Shown piece by piece: positions 45,552 through 55,767 of a DNA stretch of 64,000 nt (positions are counted from its first letter, which is position 1; every line of letters begins with the position of its first letter). The notes under the pieces were generated by a model. The model worked only from the letters and a program-made list of their open reading frames with translations, made no database searches and had not been told where the DNA came from. The stretch is from Atriophallophorus winterbourni (Eukaryota; Platyhelminthes; Trematoda; Plagiorchiida; Microphallidae). Location of the stretch: the NCBI GenBank assembly GCA_013407085.1, contig JACCGJ010003421.1, positions 1-64,000 on the forward strand, given 5' to 3'. Position numbers and translations under genes: made by a program.

Positions 45552-46690
45552 TGTAACGTTGTAGAATCTGATCCGAATTGAGTTCAAAAGGAAGTCACGT
45601 TAGTATAGAATAAGTAACGCTTTACTTATCTAGAACGAGAGTAAATGAGCTGAAATGTAAATATGAAAGTTTAGTAACTGTATGCAAAAGGTGTACAGCA
45701 CAAATAAGTAACAATCATGACATTCACCCCGGCTTTGTTTTGAGTCAGCTCGTACGATTAAAGGCCAAATTAATTTTAGGCTTCACGATTTCTCAGATCG
45801 TAGGGGCGAACCCGTTGCTGCTTTTCTATTAGTTCCGGGTAAGTAGGGGTAAGGGTTTCATGCGATGACATAGGCAACATCTCCACCGATCGGGAATTAT
45901 TGTTGTGGTCTTCCTGTGTTACATCCGAGGTCCTTTGTTCGATGTTTGTATCGGAGTCCGGTTGAACACAAAGGTCTGTCGCCGTTTCCCGAACTGTTGG
46001 GGCTAAACGGCGGGGTGATACAGTTTCCGTTCTGCCATCTTGATGAGCAATACGAGCGTAATGAGGGTTACAACTCAGAAGCTCCACTTTTTCCACCAAC
46101 GGTTGATACTTAGATGACCGGTCGCATCTCTGAGGAGGACCGAACCTGGCGTAGTTAGCCAAGAAGGCAGAGAGGTTCCAGTACAAGAGCGTCGAGCATA
46201 CTGAAACATGCGTTCATGAGGTGTGTGATTCGTAGATGTGCACAGCAATGACCGGAGGCTGTGTAGAGCATCCGGTAAACCAATCTCCCAACGAGTTGTC
46301 GGTAGATTATGAGTTTTCAGAGCAAGGCTGATTGTTTTCCAAAGTGTGCCATTGAGACGTTCTACCTGACCGTTGCCTTGTGGATTATATGCTGATGTGT
46401 GACTCATGGCGATTCCTTTTTCAGTCAGAAAGTTTTTCAGTTCAGAAGATAAGAATGACGAACCTCTGTCAGAGTGGATATAGGCAGGCATCCCGAACAA
46501 AGGACCTCGGATGTAACACAGAAAGACCACAACAATAATTCCCGATCAGTGGAGATGTTGCCTATGTCATCGCATGAAACCCTTACCCCTACTTACCCGG
46601 AACTACTAGAAAAGCAGCAACGGGTTCGCCTCTACGATCTGAGAAATCGTGAAGCCTAAAATTAATTTGGCCTTTAATCGTACGAGCTGA
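45552..46690 (-). mobile_element. Gypsy-type LTR element remnant with inverted duplication
   Basis: One 171-bp LTR (45552-45722) of the same family as at 18.0 kb is followed by the integrase 3' half on the minus strand (46494-45776): AYIHSDRGSSFLSSELK, then NPQGNGQVERLNGTLW with the catalytic Asp and Glu, then the C-terminal tail. From 46495 to about 46690, the last about 195 bp of the internal region reappear in inverted orientation. The second LTR and everything upstream of the integrase core are missing. It interrupts LINE C. Confidence 0.85.
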
Positions 46691-46737
46691 AACTTGAGGT
46701 TTTCGATCACTGGTGTCTCCGACACATCCTCAATGTC

Positions 46738-46803
46738 TGTGCAGTCTGTGACTGTGCGGCACTTTGCCTGGATCAGGCTTGTGCTTTCATACCATACTAT
46801 ACC
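46738..46803 (+). mobile_element. SINE-like repeat tail fragment
   Basis: TGTGCAGTCTGTGACTGTGC, GGCACTTTGCCTGGATCAGG and CTTGTGCTTTCATACCATAC: the last about 65 bp of the SINE-like family, inserted in LINE C coding sequence. Confidence 0.8.
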
Positions 46804-47204
46804 AATGTTCGATGGGATGAGCGAGTAACGAATGACGAGGTTCGCCATAGTTGTTTTGATATCCCTCGCCTGAGTTCGATATTGCAACAACACCGACTGA
46901 GATGTTTTGGCCACATCCTGAGACGCTTGAACGCTGAACTAACCAGGGTGACACTATCGCCGACACTCAGCGCAGAATGGCATTGTCGTCGCGGAGGACA
47001 TGTGAAGACTTGGCTCGCCACTGTGAGATCGGATGTGGAGCTGCTTGATCTACGATCGGTTTGCGGATGGCGATTGTGGGACCGGACCTGGCTTAAAATC
47101 TGCGCGAATCTCGCTTCTAACCGCCGAGCGTGGGTGGCTGCGTGACATCAACGAAGCCGACTCATCCTCCAGGAGATAGTCGCACAAAAGTAAAAAAAGT
47201 AAAA

Positions 47205-48105
47205 GTACATTCCGACGGGAAAAAAAAGTCTATTAGCGACTGGAGCTGATCTTAGGAGTGACCAAAAATGGCTGTGTCCTTGGCAAACAGCAGGTCACGG
47301 ATTAGCAAACCCGTAACTTGGTTTGTGTTCTCAAGTTGAAAAGCTTGCCATCACATCGCGTGCGTAGGTAAATACCTTCTGTTTTTGTCTGAAAAGCGTT
47401 TCAGCAGAAGAGCAAAAAAATACCGAATAGCGTGGGAGCTAGAATAAACCTTTGTTTGACGACTAGGCGAATTTTAAAAGCTTCCGTTAAAATGCCAGTG
47501 TGGAGAGAAATAACGAGTTTGAGCATTATTGGAGGCGTAAATTCTATCAGCTGAAATTTGTAGCTGGATCAGTAAGACTTTAGCAAACAATTGGCCTACA
47601 ATAATCAGAATGACGATTCCTCTTTAATTGTTGCGGTCGCCTCGATCACTGTTATTCTTAAATAGCGTGATCTTGGTGTCTCGCATCTATTGTGGGACAC
47701 CATCCTCATGCCAACACCGAAGAATTAATCGATTGTGGCTGTATTAAAGCTGTTCTACAGTATTTGATGAGCTCGGGTGGAATTCCTTCGTCACCAGGTG
47801 TTTTAACACTCGCTAAGCGGTCGATTGCTATGTTAAGCTCAAGAGTAGCGGAATACCTACGTGTTCATGGTTTAGTAAACGAGCAGCGTTTTCACGTGCA
47901 TGCAGTAAAACAGTCCTTAGAGTAGAGAGGAGAAGAGTTCTACCCATCTTTCTGTCAGCTGAGTTTTGTCAACAATCGGGTTGCTAGATTAAGACTTAGT
48001 GGGAGCCGTTTCAAGTTTTTTTGACCAAATGACTATCTTGATCCCATCATAAATACCGTGAAAATTTCCAGTATGCGCAGCCTTTGGGATACTGAGGGTA
48101 TGTTT
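47205..48105 (-). pseudogene. LINE family D, RT core (5' portion of split copy)
   Basis: Minus strand from about 48105: KAAHTGNFHGIYDGIK, KKLETAPTKS, LTERWVELFSSL. Degraded RT blocks follow (an FKIRLVVKQRFILAPTLFGI piece where VRQGCVLSP-like is usual; IYLRTRCDGKLFNL; LLFAKDTAIFGH where LLFADD is usual). Many stops. The frame resumes at 42893 after the LINE C insertion. Confidence 0.72.
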
Positions 48106-48175
48106 AGTCTAATAATCATTTGCTCATCGACTTGGACCTACTTTCTAGGTGATCCTAAAAGTCGTAAGTTTTGGT

Positions 48176-48178
48176 CTG

Positions 48179-48205
<27 letters not shown>
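48176..48205. repeat. (TA)n microsatellite
   Basis: About 15 TA units followed by AAAATGAAAAGTC. No LINE E 3' block is attached here. Confidence 0.9.
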
Positions 48206-48209
<4 letters not shown>

Positions 48210-48996
48210 GAAAAGTCTGTTGGCATATCTAGAACTTTCGCTATGTTTACCGTTTCTCGTCCCAAACAGCAGTCATCTCAGAAGCTTTTGCTTCGAATCC
48301 TTCGCTTGTTCACGCTTTCTTTGGACCGTAAGTGGAAAGTGCGACTCATCATATGCAGCTTTTTAGCGATTCATAGTTTTCTGAAGCTGAGACTGGACCT
48401 TAACGTGGTGCGATGGTTTGTGTACCTCTGTGACCCATTGAGCTATGCTGGGTGGTGCTCTCCGAGCACCTTCAGAGTTACTCATACCAGGAAGGTCAAT
48501 GGATAGAGGTCAGACGAACACGGTCTCAACTTAACCCACTGCCTTGTGGGTCAGGCTTTTTAGCCAAAGTCTTTGGTCGAGAACCCTAATTGTTCTCCTG
48601 TCTAGACATGGTCGACCTGGCAGTATCCCAGCCCGCATACAACCATGACCATGACTATTACTACGAAAACCAACTCCATAGTGCATCGGCCGTCGCGCAC
48701 GATAAACAGGGTCGCCTTACCTGCTGCATACAGCAGGGCGGGTAAGCGAAAACAAGCTACTGCTGGCCCTACTCTTCAAACTGTTTCCGACCCTTCCCCT
48801 CCCCCATCCACTCTTAACAACTCTCCGTCTGCCAATCCCAGCTTTAGAAAAGACCGCGCTGAACATGTTGGAACATTTTCTGTTCGCGAATCTACAGATC
48901 ACTTTCTTAAACCACGGACCTCTGCTCACATCGGAGCCATGAATGTTAGGACTCTGAGACAAATAGGCCAGCAAGCTGCACTGGCTTTTACCTTAG

Positions 48997-49165
48997 TGAA
49001 GGTATAGTTTTGTCAAGCAGATATAGATTGAAAGCAGAAGTATTCAATACCCGGAAGTCAGGTTTTATTCACTTCAGAATGACAGTATGAGAGCTAAAAT
49101 GGAAAGAGAGAGACGTGAGTAAAAGTAGGGTAGCAGATGTGCACAAAGGCAATGTCATATTCACA
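48997..49165 (-). repeat. 3' LTR of the 3.9-kb Gypsy element
   Basis: 169 bp, nearly identical to the 5' LTR at 52742-52908. Confidence 0.93.
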
Positions 49166-49192
49166 ACATTCTCCCCGGCCAGAATGTTCTAT

Positions 49193-52100
49193 CTAGATTT
49201 CTCTGTTCCGCAATACATAAGGCCTGGTACGCTGTTGCTGAACCACCAATTCTTGGGCATTTTCGGAAAGCATCCCGGAGTCCAATGTGGCAGTATCCTG
49301 GTCAGAACGCTGGTTCCGTGTGGCATGCTCGTCATACAAATGAATTTCATCAGGAGCGTCGGTAGAAAAATCTCCTTTTGGTGCTAACTGGCGTGTAGAC
49401 ACTGTGTCCTCGCGTCCAGTCGGGAACCGTACATGCGCATACTGAGGGTTGCATTCGATCAGTTGTACTTCGTCTACCAGGGGGTCAAATTTAGATGCTC
49501 GGTAATTGCGTTTCATAAGCAAATCTGCGGAATCTGACAACCATGGCGGGAGACTTCTATTTGGAGTCGATCGTCTGGTGTATTGAAAGAGGCGCTCATG
49601 TGGGGTCGAATTGGTTGCAGTGCAAAGGAGGGACCTTACGGAGTGTAAAGCATCTAATAAGACGCTCTCCCATCGATCGGTTGATAAGTTTCTCGTTTTC
49701 AAGGCCAATGATATGGCTTTCCATAGCGTACCATTTAGTCGTTCGACTTGCCCGTTGCCTTGAGGGTTGTAAGGTGTAGTCCGGCTCGTGGCGATCCCTT
49801 TATCCAGCAGAAACTTTTTGAGTTCATCTGACATGAACGCAGAACCACGATCGGAGTGTACATAGGATGGCATTCCGAAGATGGCGAATAGTTGTGAAAA
49901 ACAATTGATGACAGTTTGCGCTGAGGTGTCTGCACAAGCAAAAGCGAAAGGGAACCGTGAATATTCATCGATCATCGTCAACAGGTAACGGTTGCGAGTA
50001 GCTGATGGAAGTGGTCCTTTGAAGTCTATACTCAGTCGTTCAAACGGTTGAGTTGCTTTTATTAAGTTTTGTCTATCTGGTTGGAAGAAACGAGGTTTGA
50101 GTTCGCAGCAAGCGCTACACCTGGAACAAACACTTCGGATTTCGGCGATAGAGAAGGGTAAATTCAATTTTCGAACGAAGTGAATCATGCGAGTTACACC
50201 TGGATGGCACAAGGACTCATGTAATGCGATCAGATCTCGATGAGTTGATAAAGCCCCACAGTAAGCACGAGAAAGCGCGTCGGCTGCAGCATTTTCTATC
50301 CCTGGACGGTAAATTACATCGAATCGATATGGAGATAGCTCCATTCTCCAACGCAAGATTTTATCATTTTTAACTTTCGTACGTTGCCGATTGTCGTACA
50401 TGAAAGCGACAGAGCGTTGATCGGTGACTAATTTGAAATGATTGCCAAGAAGATAATGCTTCCACTTACGAACTGCTTCTACGACTGCGTGGGCTTCTTT
50501 TTCAACAGAAGAGTGATGTCTTTCAGATGGTGTTAGCGTCCGAGAGAAAAAGGCAACAGGTCTGCCATTTTGATTCAAAGTCGCCGCGATTGCTACATCC
50601 GAAGCATCAGTTTCCACCGTGAGCGGTACGTTATGATCAATTGTTACTACCACTGCGCTCTCTAGTTCCTTGCACAAGGCCCGAAATGTCTCGACAACGT
50701 GCTCCGGCAACGGAAAAGTTTTATTGTGGACAAGTGGATGGATTTTATCTGAGAAGTGTGAAATCCATTGAGAATAATAGGCGAACATTCCCACAATTCT
50801 CTGCTGAGCTTTGATGTTGCTAGGCCGTTCTAGGGTTCGAAGCGGTTGTAGTCGATCAGGATCAGGTTTGATTGCCCCCTGTGTTACCTCGTAGCCAAGC
50901 AATCGGATAGTATCCGAGCAGATGATACTCTTGGAATCATTGAATGTTATGTTGTACTTCTTCGATGCGATCAGAAACTTCTCTAAATTACTGTCATGCT
51001 GAGTTTTATCAATACCGCATATGGTAACATTGTCAATGTAAACGAAAATATCTTCTAGTTTCTCGTTCTCTATTATGACATCCATGATACGCTGGAAACT
51101 GGAAACACCGTTTGTAACACCGAAAGGTATTCGACAAAAATGATATAATTTGCCACAAGCCTCGAAAGCGGTGAACTTTTTGTCATCATTGTGCAGGGGT
51201 ATTTGATGATAAGCACTCAGCAGATCTAAAGTACTGAAGTATTTGTACTGTGAAACTTTTTCAATCATTACGTCTATACGTGGAAGAGGATATGCATCCA
51301 GCTGGGTGTACCGATTTATAGTTTGACTGTAGTCGACAACCAGACGTTTCTTATGACGTTCATTCGTCGTGACCAAGACCTGGGCTCTCCACGGAGAGAC
51401 CGACGGTTCGATGATCCCTTCATTCAAAAGACGCTTGATTTCTGAACGTATGAACTGTTCGTCCGGGACGGAATGTCGTCTGGATTTCGTTGTTATCGGT
51501 TTGCAATTTTTCGAGAGATGATTGAAGAGTATCGGGGGATCAACGTTAGCAGCGGTTAACCCACAAATAGACAGAGGTGGTAGAGCACCTCCAAAAGGAA
51601 TTTCCACCTTTTGATGCAACTTCAAAAAGTCATGACCCAAAAGAACATCTGAACATAGATTCGGGAGTACCGAGAATTTGATGTTGTGATAGGTAGAACC
51701 ATTGATTGAGACTGAGAGAAAACAATGACCGTCCGTATAACTGGATAGTGATGTGTTGGCCATTGTTATGAGGTTTTTTGATTTAGTTACTTTGAGAGAG
51801 TTTCCAAGCACAACTGGAGTTGAAATATAGCTTTCGGAACTTCCCGTATCGATTAGAGCCTCGAGCTTTATCCCGTTTATGTACAAAGGAATCACAGCTT
51901 TGGATAAACTTTCCGGAGCTGAGGTTGAAGCAAGAGCTGAGATGGTGGAGTTAATCGCGCTGGGCTTCGTCTTGCGGGAGGACAGGCAAACAGACTGAAA
52001 ATGACCCTTTTTGCCACAGGCTTTACAAGTTGCATCACGAGCGGGGCACTTCACACGAGGATGTCGACTGTAGCCACAAAAGAAGCATTTGAGTGTCGAT

Positions 52101-52720
52101 ACCGCGGCTGTTATCTCCATAGCTTCGGTAGGGTCAGCAACTGAACTGGTGGATTCGGAAGTCGTACCACATTGGATATTATGGTTCTGATAAGTATGCG
52201 ATTGTATTTCGGCTAGCTCCAAAGAGCGTGCTTGTTTGAAGGCTGTCTGAAAATCCAACGAACGCCACTCGAGTAAACGTTGTCGCATGCTATTTGATCG
52301 TATGTCAGTGATGAATGCGTCCCGGATAGCATCGTCACGGTATTGTTCGGCTGTCACGGCTGTGAAATTACATTCCTTTGCCAAGGACTTTAGTTTTAAA
52401 GCGAATCGATCGAGAGATTGGTCGCTTTCTTGTTTACAAGTGGCAAGAAGATGGCGTGCAAACACTTCGTTTTGAGGCTGCATGTAGAGATTCTTGAGGA
52501 CAGAGATGGCATCGTTGAAGTTGTCGCACTCAGTTATGTAGTCGTAAACCGCGGCGGAGACAAAGTTGATCAAGTAATTGAGTTTAACTGACTCTTCAGC
52601 ATTAACGGCGGCGATGAAGTTCTGAAAGGTTTTATACCAATGATTCCACCGTTTCGCAGCTTCAGGAGAACTGGGGTCAACGTCGAATCGTTCAGGTTGA
52701 AGATGACGTTCCATGATCAA
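49193..52720 (-). CDS. Gag-Pol polyprotein of a Gypsy-type retrotransposon
   Basis: One frame of 1175 codons with no frameshift between gag and pol. Gag: capsid-like N terminus, two CCHC zinc knuckles at about residues 212-225 and 232-245. Protease: ALIDTGSSESYI with active DTG at 291-293 and a LLGHDFL flap-side block at about 360. RT: LDLLSAYHQIPL at about 499-509, and the catalytic box YIDN at 561-564, where most Gypsy elements have YxDD. RNase H: TDAS at 704-707. Integrase: His/Cys zinc domain at about 834-871, then the catalytic triad D899, D957, E993 with exact D-35-E spacing, then a C-terminal tail ending RTRPYVLRNREI. It makes the particle, copies the RNA and integrates the DNA. A single fused frame implies proteolytic processing or another way of making excess Gag. 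Every catalytic residue looks present. Confidence 0.95.
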   Translation of the reverse strand: MIMERHLQPERFDVDPSSPEAAKRWNHWYKTFQNFIAAVNAEESVKLNYLINFVSAAVYDYITECDNFNDAISVLKNLYMQPQNEVFARHLLATCKQESDQSLDRFALKLKSLAKECNFTAVTAEQYRDDAIRDAFITDIRSNSMRQRLLEWRSLDFQTAFKQARSLELAEIQSHTYQNHNIQCGTTSESTSSVADPTEAMEITAAVSTLKCFFCGYSRHPRVKCPARDATCKACGKKGHFQSVCLSSRKTKPSAINSTISALASTSAPESLSKAVIPLYINGIKLEALIDTGSSESYISTPVVLGNSLKVTKSKNLITMANTSLSSYTDGHCFLSVSINGSTYHNIKFSVLPNLCSDVLLGHDFLKLHQKVEIPFGGALPPLSICGLTAANVDPPILFNHLSKNCKPITTKSRRHSVPDEQFIRSEIKRLLNEGIIEPSVSPWRAQVLVTTNERHKKRLVVDYSQTINRYTQLDAYPLPRIDVMIEKVSQYKYFSTLDLLSAYHQIPLHNDDKKFTAFEACGKLYHFCRIPFGVTNGVSSFQRIMDVIIENEKLEDIFVYIDNVTICGIDKTQHDSNLEKFLIASKKYNITFNDSKSIICSDTIRLLGYEVTQGAIKPDPDRLQPLRTLERPSNIKAQQRIVGMFAYYSQWISHFSDKIHPLVHNKTFPLPEHVVETFRALCKELESAVVVTIDHNVPLTVETDASDVAIAATLNQNGRPVAFFSRTLTPSERHHSSVEKEAHAVVEAVRKWKHYLLGNHFKLVTDQRSVAFMYDNRQRTKVKNDKILRWRMELSPYRFDVIYRPGIENAAADALSRAYCGALSTHRDLIALHESLCHPGVTRMIHFVRKLNLPFSIAEIRSVCSRCSACCELKPRFFQPDRQNLIKATQPFERLSIDFKGPLPSATRNRYLLTMIDEYSRFPFAFACADTSAQTVINCFSQLFAIFGMPSYVHSDRGSAFMSDELKKFLLDKGIATSRTTPYNPQGNGQVERLNGTLWKAISLALKTRNLSTDRWESVLLDALHSVRSLLCTATNSTPHERLFQYTRRSTPNRSLPPWLSDSADLLMKRNYRASKFDPLVDEVQLIECNPQYAHVRFPTGREDTVSTRQLAPKGDFSTDAPDEIHLYDEHATRNQRSDQDTATLDSGMLSENAQELVVQQQRTRPYVLRNREI

Positions 52721-52727
52721 GTATTCT

Positions 52728-52740
52728 TGAAGTGAATAAA
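52728..52740 (-). promoter_or_regulatory. Candidate self-priming primer-binding site of the Gypsy element
   Basis: In element sense, TTTATTCACTTCA begins 1 nt after the 5' LTR. It is exactly complementary to an LTR segment (plus strand 52808-52820), and pairing can extend further with a bulge. No tRNA-type TGG box is present at this position. The layout is the same as in the 18-kb element but the sequence differs. Confidence 0.7.
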
Positions 52741-52741
52741 T

Positions 52742-52908
52742 TGAAGTATAGTTTTGTCAAGCAGATATAGATTGAAAGCAGAAGTATTCAATACCCGGAA
52801 GTCAGGTTTTATTCACTTCAGAATGACAGTATGAGAGCTAAAATGAAAGAGAGAGACGTGAGTAAAAGTAGGGTAGCAGATGTGCACAAAGGCAATGTCA
52901 TATTCACA
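52742..52908 (-). repeat. 5' LTR of the 3.9-kb Gypsy element
   Basis: 167 bp; carries the promoter and the segment complementary to the internal primer site. Confidence 0.93.
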
Positions 52909-53013
52909 AACACAGCGAGTCTATATATGTGAGTTGGTTTATCGGAAACGCCGATTATATGATCCGATATAATTAACGAACGTACTGCCCCAAACCTTTC
53001 AACTCGTTACTTT

Positions 53014-55467
53014 TTGCGCTGCTCTGGTGATTCTGTAGCTGCCCTTTCAGGACAGGCGGGTGTTGGTATAGTGCTGAATTCGCGCGCCGAATCCTGTCTA
53101 ATCGATTGGATTCCTTGTAATAGCAGGATGTGCGCAGTTAGACTAGCCACTAATATAAGACCAAACTCAAAATCTTCTAATCAGAGATGCTTGTTTATTG
53201 TAGCAACTTACGCTCCAACTAACACCAATTCCGACGACGAGAAGAACGCCTTCTACGACGATCTTTATGCTCTTTTGCGACGTGCAAAAAGCTCCGATAT
53301 TGTTTTCTTAGCAGGAGATATGAATGCCAGACTAGGTCGCTTAGATACATCTGAATCACAATTAGGTGGCATGTTCGGTCTTGAAAGCCAACGCACAGAT
53401 AATGGTGAACGGTTTATACAATTCTGTGCACAATCTCGATTATTCATTAGCAGCACCTCCTTTCGCCATAAAAGATGTCAATGTGCCACATGGCGCTCGC
53501 CGGATGGGAGCCAACCTTCGGCCCAAATCGACCATATCGCCATAAGTGCTCGCTGGAGAGGTTGCATTGAGGACTGCCGCTCTTTTTGGAATACCTGCGT
53601 AGATTCAGATCATGCTCTTGTGCGATGTAGGTTCTCGTTAAAGTTCTCCGGTGCGAAGCCCTCGAATGGGAAACGCATTGCTGTCGAAAAATTCTTTCAG
53701 CCTGCAGTTCAAGACATTTATAGGACCACCTTGAGTAACTCACTCCCAGTTGCCCAGTATGCAACTACCGATGAAAGGTGGAACAAAATTGCAGGGATTA
53801 TGCGAGCCGCCGCAATAACAGCCTGTGAGACTGCACAACCAACCCAAAAGTCCCACTGGATTTCACAGCGCTCTATAGAAATTCTTCACCAGCGACGCGA
53901 AATACCTCATGGTCCTGGACACAATACAGAGCGTAGACGCGTGAGGAATGAACTTAAACGGAGCTTAAGACTAGACAGAGAAAGGTGGTGGCTAAATAAG
54001 GTCGAAGAAATGGAAATAGCAAATAATGCGGGTAACGTGCGAAAACTCTTCCAACTTATTCGATCGAATGGGCCTACGAAACAAGGAGTGAGTGAGACTA
54101 TAGCGGAATTAGACGGTACTCTTATCACTAATAAGAATCGCCGCCTGTCACGCTGGGCCGAACATTTTGAAGAACAATTCAGCTGGTCGCCTGCAACAGA
54201 ATCATTCCCTCACTTGAGGCAGTGTGATCCTTGGCCTGTTAGCGTAGATCCCCCTAATGATTTAGAAATTAAAGCATGTATCGAATCCATGAAACGATTC
54301 AAAGCTGCTGGCCCCGATGACATACCGCCTGTTTTGTTCAAAGAAGGTGGCCAAGTACTAATCAGCACATTAGGAGATCTCCTCCGTGAAGTGTGGATGT
54401 CAGAATCCGTCCCTCCGAGTTGGGGCGAATCAGTTATCATACCTATATTTAAAAAAGGTGTGCGAAGCTCATGCTCTAATCACCGTGGGATAAGTCTCAC
54501 TCCCATCATTACGAGATTATTAGCGTCCATATGTCTTCGAAGATTAACATCGCATAGGGAATCACAGATCCGTGAGCAGCAAGCTGGCTTCCGGCCTGGC
54601 AGAGGCTGTGTCGACCACATTTTTACTCTTCGACGGATATTAGAACTGCGGCACACCTATCGACAGCCGACAATAGCCATCTTTTTAGACTTCAAAGGAG
54701 CATTTGATTCAGTCGATCGAAATGTCCTGTTTAACACCTTGTTGTGCAAAGGCGTTCCGCATAAGTATGTCAATATACTACGCGCACTTTATGCTCATAC
54801 ATCCGGATGCGTTAGGGTTTACAACGAACTTTCTCCCAAATTCAACACTACAAGTGGCGTCCGACAAGGATGTCCGATTTCTCCGTTTTTGTTCAATTTC
54901 GTAATTGATGCTATCATGGAATTATGCAGCGACGGTGTTCCAGCCTTCGGAGTTCACATTATGCCAGGCGTCAAGCTTCTCGACTTGGATTATGCTGATG
55001 ACATAGTTCTGCTCTTCGACTCATACACAGATGCACAGGCGATACTGAACAAGCTATCTAGTATTGTGCCCGCATTTGGAATGCGTTTTGCGCCCTCTAA
55101 GTGCAGTGTTCTTCTGCTGGACATCGACTTATCGAACAACGCTTTATTACTTGACAATCAGGCGCTTGAAATTGTGGATCGTTTTACGTATCTCGGTAGT
55201 TGTATCAATAATTCTGCATCGTTAGATAACGAGGTCTCGGCACGCATTTCTAAAGCGACCGTAGCATTCCGCAACCTAGGTCACCTCTGGCGTCAGAAAG
55301 GACTGTCTCTGCTACTCAAGGGTAGAGTCTATAAAGCGACAGTGCGGGCTGTGTTACTGTATGGGTGCGAAACCTGGACCTTACGTAAAGAACACATTCA
55401 GCGTCTCCAAGTATTTGACAACCGGTGTCTCCGCAGCATTCTAGGAGTTAGCTGTTACAACTTGTAG
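53014..55467 (+). pseudogene. RTE-type endonuclease-reverse transcriptase (LINE A, second copy)
   Basis: An open frame of about 817 codons, almost identical to the 9.4-kb copy: endonuclease (GDMNA, QIDHI, SDHALV), RT (AAGPDDIPP, QQAGFRPGRG, VRQGCPISP, LDYADDIVLL) and the start of the C-terminal region. A few bases differ at 55463 and create a stop (SCYNL, stop). Small indels and a 232-bp SINE then separate the last about 110 codons, which remain open at 55768-56076. There is no ATG at 53014 itself; the frame really continues from LINE sequence now beyond the Gypsy insertion. Confidence 0.88.
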
Positions 55468-55535
55468 GCGCACCGATGCTCCCGAAATAAGTTGCTTTGT
55501 AGTAATGTCGATTTTATAGAGAAAGCAGATCAACC

Positions 55536-55767
55536 GGAAGGAGGGCAATCGTGCAGCCATTCTGTGTGTGCGGCTAACATCCGTGCTAAATTGATTGGCA
55601 CGGGGTAGTGAGCTGCATGCGAGTACACGCTGGAGTCTCACTACCATTTCTATTTCCCCCCTCATATCTGTCTAGGCCTGGGCAACCTGACAGTATTTCA
55701 GCCCACGTGCAGTCTCTGACTGTGCGGCACATTGCCTGGATCAGGCTTGTTCTGTCATACATACATA
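55536..55767 (+). mobile_element. SINE-like repeat, full-length insertion with TSD
   Basis: 232 bp flanked by a perfect 10-bp duplication, CAGATCAACC (55526-55535 and 55768-55777). The paralogous empty site is present once in the 9.4-kb LINE A copy (about 11903-11912). This defines the element ends: the head starts GGAAGGAGGGCAATCGTGC and the tail is a (CATA)n run. Internal blocks: CCGTGCTAAATTGATTGGC, GTAGTGAGCTGCATGC, CTGTCTAGGCCTGGGCAACC, TGTGCGGCACATTGCC. No clear tRNA A/B boxes were seen. Confidence 0.93.

Larger units (their letters stand above)
42894..47204 (+). mobile_element. LINE family C (RTE-type), inserted in LINE D, itself interrupted
   Basis: Plus strand. 5' UTR from about 42894 (GGGCAGATGGAGCTCGTTAG, GAGTGGTGCTAGGGACGCC). 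An endonuclease frame from 43258 with stops reads KDAFYKELQKAVI and DMMIIAGD; a separate open frame of 371 codons (44089-45204) covers the linker and RT N-terminal half. RT pieces continue to 45551 (YGCETWPVRVEDMR), where an LTR element intervenes. The coding end resumes at about 46690 (KLEVFDHWCLRHIL, LRCFGHILRRLN, ASNRRAWVAA), with a SINE piece at 46738-46803. It ends in GAGATAGTCGCACAAAAG and an A-rich tail. Confidence 0.85.
48997..52908 (-). mobile_element. Gypsy-type LTR retrotransposon, apparently intact (3.9 kb)
   Basis: LTRs at 48997-49165 (169 bp) and 52742-52908 (167 bp) differ only by two single-base indels, so the insertion is young. The LTR begins TGTGAATATG and ends TTCA in element sense. 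A polypurine-like CCGGGGAGAATG abuts the 3' LTR (49166 onwards). One uninterrupted Gag-Pol frame fills the interior. No matching 5-bp duplication is visible at the outer edges, where a little LINE A sequence seems lost. Confidence 0.93.

Noticed and set aside
52728..52741. Conventional tRNA primer-binding site for the 3.9-kb Gypsy element
   Set aside because: No TGG start or recognisable tRNA 3'-end complement follows the 5' LTR; the LTR-complementary stretch explains the site better.
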